This document shows positions 1 through 7,650 of a stretch of 44,662 nt of DNA, in pieces. The stretch's first letter is position 1, and every line of letters starts with the position of its first letter. The notes under the pieces were generated by a model, which was not told where the DNA came from, did no database searches, and worked only from the letters and a program-made list of their open reading frames with translations. Location of the stretch: positions 1-44,662 of the forward strand of contig NZ_AOIT01000021.1 of assembly GCF_000337475.1 (NCBI RefSeq), read 5' to 3'. Position numbers and translations under genes: made by a program. This DNA comes from Natrinema limicola JCM 13563 (GTDB lineage: Archaea > Halobacteriota > Halobacteria > Halobacteriales > Natrialbaceae).

Positions 1-175
1 TCATACTCCTATCCGAAGAGTAACTACGACTAGTAGTTCACTCTTCTCCAGTTTCACAGATAGAGGATAAGATTGAGATTGAATCCGGCCAGACGATTCG
101 ACAAATGCACCTGAATATTCCAGAGACAGCACCCAGATAGCAATCCTTAATGATGATCGGCAGAAACGGTTAGAT

Positions 176-250
176 AGCGGGATGGGATAGCCAGGAGATT
201 CCGGCGGGCTCATAACCCGCAGATCAGTAGTTCAAATCTACTTCCCGCTA
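176..250 (+). tRNA. Initiator tRNA-Met (anticodon CAU)
   Basis: A full cloverleaf can be folded by eye. The acceptor stem is 176-182 paired with 243-249 (7 perfect pairs starting A1:U72), with discriminator A250. The anticodon stem 204-208/216-220 contains three stacked G-C pairs next to the loop, and the loop 209-215 holds CAT at 211-213. The T stem is 226-230/238-242 with loop TTCAAAT. The GGG/CCC anticodon stem and the A1:U72 end are hallmarks of archaeal initiator tRNA, so this is the translation-start tRNA rather than elongator Met or Ile2. The CCA is not encoded. A TTAATGA box at 147-153 lies about 25 bases upstream and is a plausible promoter. A T-rich stretch directly after the gene may end transcription. 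Confidence 0.95.
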
Positions 251-344
251 TTTCTTGACTTTGAGTAAACTTCTACGCGACTTGATCGGTAAGTTTTACA
301 ATCATAACTAAATAACACTCGACCGAGTAGACAGCCGAATTCGG

Positions 345-698
345 TCAAGACTGCCTTTGCACTTTGTCGATTTCACACTGGACGCACAAGTCGTCAGCAA
401 AACACGAAACGCTATCGTAGGGACAGTCGTACTCGTCTCCGTCGGCAGACTGACGGAGTTTCTCCCGATACCAGATACTTTCCCAGTCATCAATATCCAT
501 GTTTGCAGACGTGAAGATGACATCAGTATTCCTATTTGAAATGTACGAGGAACAGGTGACTGTCTCCGTTCCAGTTCGGTCATCCAAGAGTCGGACGATA
601 ATCGAACCGTCGTAGACCTCTGTCGGGTCCAGCCCTAAGTCATAACGGATACACTCGAAATACTGTGTAAAAGCTTGGGAAGAACACTTTTCTCGAAC
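345..698 (-). pseudogene. Remnant of a small Cys-rich protein gene, 5' end missing
   Basis: An open frame runs from just inside a stop at 699-701 to a stop at 345-347. It has no ATG or GTG in its first third; a TTG at 587 is the first possible start. The C-terminal part looks like real protein, with the cysteines spaced as in a small metal site (YDCPYDSVSC followed by LCVQCEID). The upstream residues are also coherent (for example QYFECIRYDLGLDPTEVYDG). I read it as the 3' part of a gene whose beginning has been lost. I do not recognise the family. It lies in AT-richer DNA beside tRNA-iMet, next to another gene remnant, which fits an eroded accessory region. It could instead be a functional short protein starting at the TTG. 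Confidence 0.4.
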
Positions 699-749
699 TC
701 AGGTCACGCCGACGTGTGAACTCATAATCGGCTCTTTCAGAGCTATTGC

Positions 750-1004
750 TTACTTATCCCGTTCTCTCACCAGCGATCGGCGTTCATACTCGAGGTCTGT
801 GATCTGCGGTTCCCAGTCGAACGATTCTGTCACACTCGTGGCAATATTCTCAAGCGTCACATCCGGGTTCTCCTCCGAGATGCGTACGGACCGTTCAGCC
901 AACGTCGTCGTCTTTCCGATCCCGGCGCTGGCGGTGATCGCAACGTTGCGATCGAGGATCAGTGCGTCCTGCTGCTGTTCGTCGGTCAGTCGAATCCCAT
1001 TCAT
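750..1004 (-). pseudogene. N-terminal fragment of a UvrD/RecB-type helicase
   Basis: The 84-residue frame begins MNGIRLTDEQQQDAL and contains an almost canonical superfamily 1 helicase motif I, ITASAGIGKTTTLAER (ATP-binding P-loop; the usual form is AGAGTGKTTTL). It then has the segment that normally leads into motif Ia (NPDVTLENIATSVTE). After that the similarity stops and the frame ends in an unrelated charged tail, where a full enzyme would continue for 500 or more residues. So this is the 5' scrap of a DNA helicase/nuclease gene, truncated and probably frameshifted. The ATG at 1004 is the natural family start. A short helicase-like ATPase gene is possible in principle but unlikely without the remaining motifs. 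Confidence 0.6.
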
Positions 1005-1012
1005 CTCTCGAT

Positions 1013-1056
1013 TGCTGTCAGTCAGTGTCGAAAACCAGTGACAGCGGACCGTATGA
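1013..1056. repeat. Palindromic repeat related to the cheW-cheY intergenic repeat
   Basis: The stretch 1039-1056 (TGACAGCGGACCGTATGA) matches 25577-25594 in 17 of 18 bases. The stretch 1013-1027 is the exact reverse complement of 25570-25584. Within the copy, GCTGTCA (1014-1020) pairs with TGACAGC (1039-1045), giving a 7-bp stem. Two sites 24 kb apart sharing arms in a hairpin arrangement suggest a dispersed REP-like element. The copy sits between the helicase remnant and the 3' end of porB. Confidence 0.5.
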
Positions 1057-1116
1057 GGACAGGTAGGCTCGAGACGGCAGCCGACCGTCAGCTCTGGGTC
1101 GGCGTCGACGGTTGAC

Positions 1117-2052
1117 TTACGTGTGTCGCTCGAGCAGGTCGTAGCTGCGTTCCCACTCGGCGTCGTCGTCGAAGTACCGTTCGGCCAGCGGCTGGTCAGG
1201 CAGTTCGCCGACGGCCCGTTTCTCCTCGGTGTAGGACGGTCGGTCCTCGTCGACGTAGTAGCGGCCAGTGAGGACGGTCCCTTCGTTTAAGACGTCCTCG
1301 GTCTCGCGCATCATCTCGGCGGCTTCGGCTCGGTCCGTGACGTCGAAGTCGTAGTCGTCGGACTCCTGGACGTCGACGTAGGGGACGTACTGGCGGGCGT
1401 CTTTGTTCCAGGTCGGACACTGGGTCAGGAAGTCGATGTGGGCGAAGCCGTCGTGTTCGATGGCTTCCTTGATGATCTCTTTGGCCTGGTTGGGGTTGAC
1501 GGCGGCAGTGCGGGCGACGTAGCTCGCACCGGCTGTCAGCGACTGCGACAGCGGTCGGATCGGCGTCTTCGCGCTGCCCGAGGGCTGGGTCTTGGACTTG
1601 TGGCCCTTGGGACTCGTCGGCGAGGTCTGACCTTTCGTCAGGCCGAAGATCTCGTTGTTGAAGACGATGTACGTGATGTCGTGGTTCTCCCGGGCCGAGT
1701 GGATGAAGTGGTTGCCACCGATTCCGTAGCCGTCGCCGTCACCGCCGGCGGCGATGACCTCGAGTTCGGGATTGGCGAGTTTGGCGGCTCGAGCCACGGG
1801 CAGCGAGCGGCCGTGGATCGTGTGGAAGCCGTAGGTGTCGAGATAGCTGTTGAGCTTGCCCGAACAGCCGATCCCAGTGACGGTCAGCACTTCTTCGGGC
1901 GTCTTGCCGGCCTCCGGCAGCGCCTGTTTCAGCGCCTTCAGGACGCCGAAGTCGCCACAGCCCGGACACCAGGTTGGCTGTGGTTCGACACCGGGCGTGT
2001 ACTCGTCCCGGTCGATTTCCCGTTCCTCTCCGATCGCGTTGAATGCACTCAT
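1117..2052 (-). CDS. porB: Pyruvate/2-oxoacid:ferredoxin oxidoreductase, beta subunit
   Basis: This is the thiamine-diphosphate-binding subunit of a CoA-dependent 2-oxoacid:ferredoxin oxidoreductase, which oxidatively decarboxylates a 2-oxoacid to acyl-CoA and reduces ferredoxin in the cytoplasm. The 311 residues show the Fe-S motif WCPGCGD near residue 28, a further cysteine in GIGCSGK, the ThDP/metal segment GGDGDGYGIGGNH, NNEIFGLTKGQTSPTSP, and a later cysteine in TQCPTWN. There is only enough cysteine for one [4Fe-4S] cluster, as is known for the halobacterial two-subunit enzyme. The gene follows porA after 3 bases, so the two are surely co-transcribed. Subunit sizes of 634 and 311 residues resemble the halobacterial pyruvate enzyme more than the 2-oxoglutarate enzyme. 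That substrate call is an inference and korB is the alternative. Confidence 0.85.
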   Translation of the reverse strand: MSAFNAIGEEREIDRDEYTPGVEPQPTWCPGCGDFGVLKALKQALPEAGKTPEEVLTVTGIGCSGKLNSYLDTYGFHTIHGRSLPVARAAKLANPELEVIAAGGDGDGYGIGGNHFIHSARENHDITYIVFNNEIFGLTKGQTSPTSPKGHKSKTQPSGSAKTPIRPLSQSLTAGASYVARTAAVNPNQAKEIIKEAIEHDGFAHIDFLTQCPTWNKDARQYVPYVDVQESDDYDFDVTDRAEAAEMMRETEDVLNEGTVLTGRYYVDEDRPSYTEEKRAVGELPDQPLAERYFDDDAEWERSYDLLERHT

Positions 2053-2055
2053 TGG

Positions 2056-3960
2056 TCAGTCACCTGCAGCTGGTTCGATTCGTACCTGTGCGGTCGGTTC
2101 GCGCTCTTCCTCGACGAAGTTGACCTCGTAGCCCTCGACGATCTCGGCGGGCTCGAACGGCTCGCCGTTGTACTTCAGCAGGCTGGTCAGTTTCTCGCCG
2201 AACCGGCCCAGTTCCTTCTGGAGCAGGCCACGGAACTGCGCGGTGGCGTTCATCTCGACGACCATCGCCTCGTCGACGCTCTCTAAGAACTCGGTTACGT
2301 CGGCCTCCGCGAACGGCATCATGTCAGAGACGCTGATGCCTTTCACCGAGTGGCCGGCGTCGTTGAGCCGCTCGACGGCCTCCTCGACGGCACCCTGACT
2401 CGAGCCCCACGTAATGATCCCGTGGTCGGCAGTTTCGTCGCCGAAGTAGGTCTGGGTCGACGACTCTCGGCTGTCGAGGTCTTCGCGGATCGACTCGAGT
2501 TTCTCGAGGCGGCGGTCCATCTGGGCGACGCGGTTGTCGGGGTCTTCGCTGATGTGGCCGACGGGGCTGTGTTCGTTGCCGGTCGCGAGGAAGCGCCCGC
2601 CCTTCTGGCCGGGGATCGAGCGCGATGCGACGCCGTTTTCGGCGTCCTCGTAGTTGAAGCGCTTGAACTTCCCGGAGTTGTCGTGGGCGGCCTCCCGGAG
2701 TTCCTCCTCGGTGAGCGTCGATCCGAGATCCGGCGCGGGTTCGCGGTCGAAAAAGTCGACGTCGACGTTGGTGTTCTCACCGGAGAGCTTCTGGTCGTAG
2801 ATGATGATCGCCGGGAGCTGGTAGTCCCAGGCGATCTCGAAGGCCAGCCGGGTCTGTTCGTAGGCTTCCTCGATGGTCCCGGGCGCGAAGACGACGCGTT
2901 GGGAGTCGCCCTGACTCGTATAGAGGATGTGTTCGAGGTCGGACTGTTCGGGCTTGGTCGGCATCCCGGTCGAGGGGCCGGCACGCATGGCTTCGATGAG
3001 GACCACCGGGGTCTCGGTCATCTCGGCTAAGCCGAGCGGTTCACTCATCAGTGCGAAGCCACCTCCCGAAGAGCCGGACATCGCCTTGACGCCGGCGTGG
3101 CTCGCACCGACGGCCAGCGCCGCAGCGGCGATTTCGTCTTCGACCTGCTCGGAGATGCCACCCATGTCGGGGAAGTTCTGGCTGAGGATGGTGAACACGT
3201 CGGTCCACGGCGTCATCGGGTAGCCGGAGATGAACCGACAGCCGGCGTCGATCGCGCCGTAGGCGATCGCGTTCGAGCCCGACAACAGCGCCTGCTCAGT
3301 CTCGTGCGAGCCTTCGGGGGCTCGCAGGTCGTGCTCGAAGTCGTATTCCTCGGTAACGGTATCGTATGCCTCGTGGAGGATCTCGAGGTTCGCCTCGAGC
3401 ACGTCGCCGCCCATCGCGTCGGACATCAGGTCCTCGATGTGTTCGAGATCCATCTCGAGCAGCGCGGCCGTCGCGCCGACGCCGGCGGTGTTACGCATGA
3501 CCTCGCGGCCGTGCTCGCGGGCGAGTCCCCGGAGGTCCATCGGGAAGACGTGCCAGCCGTTTTCCTCGGCACGGGCCTCGAGATCGAGCGCTTCGACGTC
3601 TTCCTCGCTGATGAGGCCCTCGTCGTAGATGATGATCCCGCCCTCGCGGAGTTCATCGAGGTTCTCCGAGAGGGGCTTGATCTCTTCGTTGCCGTAGAAG
3701 GCGTCTTCCTGCGGGTTCCGGGCGAAGGAGTCGCCCAGTGCGAGCAAGAAGTTGTAGCCGTCTCCACGTGACTGTACCTCGTGGTCTGCGGCACGAATCT
3801 CGACGTACGTGTGGCCGCCGCGAATCCGCGACGGATAGTGCCGGTGAGTGAATACGTCGAGCCCCGAGCGCATCAGCGCCTTGGCGAAGTTCTGGCTCGT
3901 CGAGTCGATCCCGTCGCCGGAACCGCCCGCGATTCGCCAGATAAGTTCGTCGCTACTCAT
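2056..3960 (-). CDS. porA: Pyruvate/2-oxoacid:ferredoxin oxidoreductase, alpha subunit (gamma-alpha fusion)
   Basis: This is the partner of the beta subunit. It fuses the gamma domain (about residues 1-200, beginning WRIAGGSGDGIDSTSQNFAKA) to the alpha domain (about 215-634). Alpha-domain landmarks include GNAIAYGAIDAGCRFISGYPMTPW, here reading SGSNAIAYGAIDAG then GYPMTPWTDV, followed by SEQVEDEIAAAALAVGASHAG and SGSSGGGFALMSEPLG, all typical of 2-oxoacid:acceptor oxidoreductases. The fusion and the lack of a separate delta (ferredoxin) subunit are normal for haloarchaea. The start at 3960 gives the family-typical N-terminus MSSDELIWRIAGG. Upstream, AT-rich boxes lie in the 240-base region shared with the divergent E2 gene. 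The exact 2-oxoacid cannot be read from sequence. Confidence 0.88.
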   Translation of the reverse strand: MSSDELIWRIAGGSGDGIDSTSQNFAKALMRSGLDVFTHRHYPSRIRGGHTYVEIRAADHEVQSRGDGYNFLLALGDSFARNPQEDAFYGNEEIKPLSENLDELREGGIIIYDEGLISEEDVEALDLEARAEENGWHVFPMDLRGLAREHGREVMRNTAGVGATAALLEMDLEHIEDLMSDAMGGDVLEANLEILHEAYDTVTEEYDFEHDLRAPEGSHETEQALLSGSNAIAYGAIDAGCRFISGYPMTPWTDVFTILSQNFPDMGGISEQVEDEIAAAALAVGASHAGVKAMSGSSGGGFALMSEPLGLAEMTETPVVLIEAMRAGPSTGMPTKPEQSDLEHILYTSQGDSQRVVFAPGTIEEAYEQTRLAFEIAWDYQLPAIIIYDQKLSGENTNVDVDFFDREPAPDLGSTLTEEELREAAHDNSGKFKRFNYEDAENGVASRSIPGQKGGRFLATGNEHSPVGHISEDPDNRVAQMDRRLEKLESIREDLDSRESSTQTYFGDETADHGIITWGSSQGAVEEAVERLNDAGHSVKGISVSDMMPFAEADVTEFLESVDEAMVVEMNATAQFRGLLQKELGRFGEKLTSLLKYNGEPFEPAEIVEGYEVNFVEEEREPTAQVRIEPAAGD

Positions 3961-4170
3961 AGTGGATCAGTGGCCGATGGGCCAACCGTATCCAAATTTC
4001 GGACTACCGTGCCTAAAGCCTTTGCTATGGATTGACAAGTATCTTTCGTGAAGAATGAACATCCATTGAACAATATGGCATGGAAGATCATTATCGATAA
4101 GCCGACGCCGCGTTCTGCCCTAATCACGTCAGGGTAATCTATCAGTGCCGAGGAATCGACCGGCGATACT

Positions 4171-4178
4171 TTTTATAC
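4171..4178 (+). promoter_or_regulatory. TATA box of the E2-OsmC gene
   Basis: TTTTATAC is centred about 27 bases upstream of the ATG at 4201. In haloarchaea this spacing puts the transcription start at or within a few bases of the ATG, so the mRNA is probably leaderless. This decides the start codon: the in-frame upstream codon at 4186 would precede the predicted transcript start. Confidence 0.6.
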
Positions 4179-4200
4179 CCTATTCATGCTATCCAGTCCC

Positions 4201-6018
4201 ATGGGTTACATCGTTCGGATGCCGAAACTCGGGCTCGAGATGGAACGCGGGACGCTCCTCGAATGGGCGATCGACGAGGGCGACTCGGTCTCCGAGGGAG
4301 AACTGATCGCGGAAGTGGAGTCCGAAAAGAGTATCGGGGAGATCGAGGCTCGCGAAGACGGCGTGTTGCGACGAACCTACCTCGAGGTCGACGAGACGGT
4401 GCCGCCGGGAACCCCCATCGGGATCGTCGCGCCGGCGGAGGCCGACATCGGCGATCTCGAGGCCGAAGCGACGGCCGATCTTGAAGCCGACGTCGAGGTC
4501 GAGGAGGGCGAACCCGAGCCAGAACCGGACGAGGGAACGGCTGAACCGGCCGTAAGCGGGGCCGGCACGAGCGCTGGCGGCACGACAGCCGACGAGATCA
4601 CGGCCTCGCCCCGCGCTCGAGACCGGGCGGACGAGCTGGGTGTTGAGCTGACGACAGTCGAGGGAACCGGCTATCAGGGATCGATCACCGAGGAAGACGT
4701 CGAACGGGCGGCCAGCAAGGGTGCGGATGAAGGTACCAGCGAGCTGAACGCGTCGCCGCGAGCGCGCTCCCGCGCGGACGAGTTGGGCGTCGATCTCACA
4801 ACCGTCGAAGGAACTGGCTATCAGGGCGCGATCACCGAAGAGGACGTCGAAGCGGCCACAGCGGGGACCGGCGGGACGAGCAGGACCCTCGCCGAAGAGC
4901 GGCCGTTCGGCGGGATGCGCAAGACGATCGCCGCGCGGTTGAGCGAGAGCGATCGTGAGGCCGTCCACGTGACCGTCCACCGCGAGGCCGACGCCGAGGC
5001 ACTGCTTTCGGCTGCCGACGCCGCCGATGCGACCCTCGAGACCGACATCTCGGTCCAAGACGTCCTCCTCCGGGCCGTCTCGGCGACGCTTGCGGACCAT
5101 CCCGCGTTCAATGCGACGTTCGAGGACGACGTCCACGAACTCTGGGAGGAACACAACGTCGGCCTCGCCGTCGATATCGAACAGGGGCTGATCGCGCCGG
5201 TACTCCCGGATGTCGAAAGCAAATCGCTCGCCGAACTCGCCGACGAGCGACGAGCGCTTGTCGACCGCGCGATCAGCGGCGACTACACCATGGACGACCT
5301 CCAAGGCGGGACGTTCACTGTAACGAATCTCGGCGTCCTCGGCGTCGAGGCGTTCGATCCGATCATTAACCCACCGCAGGTCGCCATCCTCGGCGTCGAC
5401 GCCATCGACGAGCAGCCGACCCGCAGCGACGATGACGGTCTCGAGTGGCGACGCCACCTCCCGTTCGATCTCTCGTTCGACCATCGGGTCGTCGACGGCG
5501 CTGACGCGGCTCGCTTCCTCGAGACGCTCGTCGATTATGTCGAAAACCCGTGGCCGCTCCTTCCCGAGGACGTCGCCGACGCGGCCGACCGCGGGGCTGT
5601 CGGGGCAGAGACGGAGATGCCCGGCCGATCGGTTACCGCCACGAACCCCGAGGGAATGCACGGTCGCATCGAGGCCGGCTCATTCGAGTGGACGTACGAC
5701 GAACCCGAATCCAGCGGTGGCACCGAGACCGGCCCGACCCCGGTCGATGTCGCACTCGGCGGCCTCGCCTCCTGTCTCTCGTTGAGTACCCGATTCCAGA
5801 CGAGCAAACGCGACATGTCGGTTGAAGAGATCCAGGTCGATGTGGATGCGACCCCAGAGGAGGGGCCAGTCGAGGACATCGCGGCGACGATCCGCCTTGC
5901 AACCGACGAAGACGACGAGGCCGTCGACCGGCTCGTCGACCTCGGAGAGCGGGGCTGTCACGTCTCGCAGATGCTTCGGGAGGAGTTGGAACTCGATCTC
6001 TCCTGGGAACGGCTCTAG
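4201..6018 (+). CDS. 2-oxoacid dehydrogenase E2 acyltransferase fused to an OsmC/Ohr-type peroxidase domain
   Basis: This 605-residue multidomain E2 comprises four parts. A lipoyl domain spans residues 1-77, with the lysine to be lipoylated at about 43 in ESEKSIGE. Two near-identical peripheral-subunit-binding modules follow at about 132-170 and 182-220, each reading SPRAR, RADELGV, TTVEGTGYQG, ITEEDVE. The acyltransferase core spans about 228-455, with catalytic HRVVDGAD (His near 428). Finally comes an OsmC-family domain at about 471-605. That domain has two cysteines about 61 residues apart, at about 525 (LASCLSLS) and 586 (RGCHVSQML), close to the spacing of the peroxidatic and resolving pair in Ohr/OsmC. 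Known: Ohr and OsmC enzymes take electrons from dihydrolipoyl groups. Inference: this E2 may both transfer acyl groups and reduce organic hydroperoxides. It should work with the E1 subunits encoded at 7651-9695. Ordinary E2 proteins end after the acyltransferase core. Confidence 0.88.
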   Translation: MGYIVRMPKLGLEMERGTLLEWAIDEGDSVSEGELIAEVESEKSIGEIEAREDGVLRRTYLEVDETVPPGTPIGIVAPAEADIGDLEAEATADLEADVEVEEGEPEPEPDEGTAEPAVSGAGTSAGGTTADEITASPRARDRADELGVELTTVEGTGYQGSITEEDVERAASKGADEGTSELNASPRARSRADELGVDLTTVEGTGYQGAITEEDVEAATAGTGGTSRTLAEERPFGGMRKTIAARLSESDREAVHVTVHREADAEALLSAADAADATLETDISVQDVLLRAVSATLADHPAFNATFEDDVHELWEEHNVGLAVDIEQGLIAPVLPDVESKSLAELADERRALVDRAISGDYTMDDLQGGTFTVTNLGVLGVEAFDPIINPPQVAILGVDAIDEQPTRSDDDGLEWRRHLPFDLSFDHRVVDGADAARFLETLVDYVENPWPLLPEDVADAADRGAVGAETEMPGRSVTATNPEGMHGRIEAGSFEWTYDEPESSGGTETGPTPVDVALGGLASCLSLSTRFQTSKRDMSVEEIQVDVDATPEEGPVEDIAATIRLATDEDDEAVDRLVDLGERGCHVSQMLREELELDLSWERL

Positions 6019-6035
6019 AACCTGAGGAGCCGTTC
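6007..6035. terminator. Stem-loop between convergent E2 and VOC genes
   Basis: GAACGGCTC (6007-6015) and GAGCCGTTC (6027-6035) form a perfect 9-bp stem with an 11-base loop. The left arm overlaps the last codons of the E2 gene and the stop at 6016-6018. The position between two converging genes suggests a bidirectional transcript end, although no T-run follows on either side. Confidence 0.4.
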
Positions 6036-6044
6036 GGCGGTCCG

Positions 6045-6554
6045 TTACTCCGGATACGTCCGGTCCGGTTCCGGCATCGCGTCGACGTTCGCCGCAGTCT
6101 CGAAGATCGCGCCGTTGAGTTCGTCGGCCGTGTCGAAGTACCAGTATTCGGTGCCGCCGTAGTTGCCACTCTGGATGACCGGCAGGCCGGCATCTTCGAA
6201 TTCCTCGACGACCGCGTGTGGATCGTCGAAGGCGAAACAGGCCACGTGATGCAGCCCTTCGCCGTGTTCGGCGAGGTGCTCCGTATAGATGCTCTCCCCC
6301 TCGAGCGGTTCGATTAATTCGATCATCGTCTCGCCGAGCTGGGTGAGCGCGAGCACCATCGAATACTCGTGGGACTCACCATGATAGGTTCGTTCGGTGA
6401 GCGTTGGCGGCTCGAATCGGTAGACTTCCCAGGGGCCAACCCCGAGGATCGAGCCGAACCGGTCCATCCCGTCGTCGATGTCCTCGACGACGAACGCGAC
6501 CTGCGATAGTTCCGGAATTTCGACTTCTACTTGTGGGATGTTATCTGACACCAT
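6045..6554 (-). CDS. VOC-superfamily (glyoxalase/epimerase-like) protein
   Basis: This predicted metal-dependent protein of the vicinal oxygen chelate superfamily has 169 residues from the ATG at 6554. It shows two beta-alpha-beta-beta-beta halves: SQVAFVVEDIDDGMDRFGSILGVGPW in the first and GLHHVACFAFDDPHAVVEEFEDAG in the second. Candidate metal ligands are the second-half His of GLHHVAC, the Glu in LIELIEP and the Glu in NGAIFETA. It resembles methylmalonyl-CoA epimerase-like and glyoxalase members, but the substrate cannot be told. It is the last gene of the minus-strand E1 operon, about 60 bases after the AcoX-like gene, which hints at a role on a related small oxo-compound or CoA ester. 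Earlier in-frame starts at 6566 (ATG) and 6575 (GTG) are possible; nothing decides between them. Confidence 0.7.
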   Translation of the reverse strand: MVSDNIPQVEVEIPELSQVAFVVEDIDDGMDRFGSILGVGPWEVYRFEPPTLTERTYHGESHEYSMVLALTQLGETMIELIEPLEGESIYTEHLAEHGEGLHHVACFAFDDPHAVVEEFEDAGLPVIQSGNYGGTEYWYFDTADELNGAIFETAANVDAMPEPDRTYPE

Positions 6555-6615
6555 TGTAGCGACCATCGCTACCACGACCGTCGAAGTAATGGTTTGCCCG
6601 CCGGCTCAGCGTGGG

Positions 6616-7638
6616 CTACTCCATTTGCCGCTCGTCGACGGCGTCGATCTCGAAGCCGCCGGCCCGTGAGCCCGCCTCGAGCGTCGCGTCGATATCGACG
6701 AGTCGCGGTCCCTCCGGAACGGGCATCAGTTCGACCGTCGCGTCGGTCAGTTCGAGCTCGCGCTCGCCGTCGGCACCGACGACGCCATCGGGCACGTCGA
6801 ACGCGACGGACTCGTTGGGCTCGAGTCGCTCGCACGCCGTGACACCGATCGTTGCGGTGACGCCCGGCGCGACGATCGCGCGGACGCATCGGGGCGCGTC
6901 CTCGGGATCGGTGAGTCGGACGGCGACGCCGCCGGGCTCGGTCGGTGACAGCGGCTCGAGGCTGCCTGCAACGGCTGGGAGCCCGATATTTCCGGGGTGA
7001 GCCTGTGAGACGACCCCGCCGCGGAGATCGGACGGATCGAGCAGCGCGCGGGTCCCGATAAACGACTGCGAAGAGACCTCGGCAGCCGCGAGCCCGGTCA
7101 GCCGCCGCTCGCCGACCGGCGTCTCGGCGCGTGCGTCGACCATGCCGTGTCGCGTCGTCACCGCTTCGACCGAGACCATTCCGGTCGCGATGAGCCCCGC
7201 CGCTGCGCCCGCAACGGTGCCGTCGACGGCCGACGGCACGACATTGTTTGTCCCCGTCGAAACCGCGACCAGTGGCACGTCGCCGAGTTCGAGCGCGGCA
7301 TCGCGGGTCGTGCCGTCGCCGCCGAGGACGACTGCAGCGTCGGCTTCCTCACGAAAGCGGGCTGCTGCCCGTCGGGTGTCGGCTGGACTCTCCTCGATCG
7401 GCAGCTCGAGCGTCGTTGCATCTATCTCCGCGGGTGCTTCCGCGACCGCGTGGTCGGCGATCCCCGTCCGGTCGGGCATGACGAGCACATCGAGGGGCTC
7501 GCCCGTGATGGTCAGGCCGTCACAGACACACTCGGCGACCCGGCGCTTCGCGTAGTTGTCGACGACGCTCGCGCCGCCGGTGAGCCGGCGGATGTCGCGG
7601 CCCGCAGCGGGGTTGACGATCAGTCCGATAGTCGCCAC
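6616..7638 (-). CDS. acoX: AcoX-like ATP-NAD kinase family protein
   Basis: This 340-residue protein belongs to the NAD-kinase/diacylglycerol-kinase fold family. It starts IGLIVNPAAGRD and carries the nucleotide-binding signature VVLGGDGTTRD and the second loop VSTGTNNVVPS. AcoX proteins of this type are encoded with acetoin dehydrogenase genes in bacteria; their reaction is still unclear. The gene lies 12 bases after the E1 beta gene in the same orientation, matching the acoX context, and this is the main support for calling the complex acetoin-dehydrogenase-like. The gene symbol follows that homology and context and is not proof of function. A housekeeping NAD kinase is less likely, because the C-terminal half differs from the usual NadK pattern and the operon is catabolic. 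Confidence 0.72.
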   Translation of the reverse strand: MATIGLIVNPAAGRDIRRLTGGASVVDNYAKRRVAECVCDGLTITGEPLDVLVMPDRTGIADHAVAEAPAEIDATTLELPIEESPADTRRAAARFREEADAAVVLGGDGTTRDAALELGDVPLVAVSTGTNNVVPSAVDGTVAGAAAGLIATGMVSVEAVTTRHGMVDARAETPVGERRLTGLAAAEVSSQSFIGTRALLDPSDLRGGVVSQAHPGNIGLPAVAGSLEPLSPTEPGGVAVRLTDPEDAPRCVRAIVAPGVTATIGVTACERLEPNESVAFDVPDGVVGADGERELELTDATVELMPVPEGPRLVDIDATLEAGSRAGGFEIDAVDERQME

Positions 7639-7650
7639 GTGGAGCCCCCG

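Noticed and set aside
176-1116. Proven integrative element at tRNA-iMet
   Set aside because: No integrase and no second copy of the tRNA 3' end were seen; only gene remnants support the idea, so no element boundary is claimed.
4189-5661. Minus-strand open frame of 490 codons
   Set aside because: It is antisense to the E2-OsmC gene, which has recognisable domains throughout; it has no protein family features.
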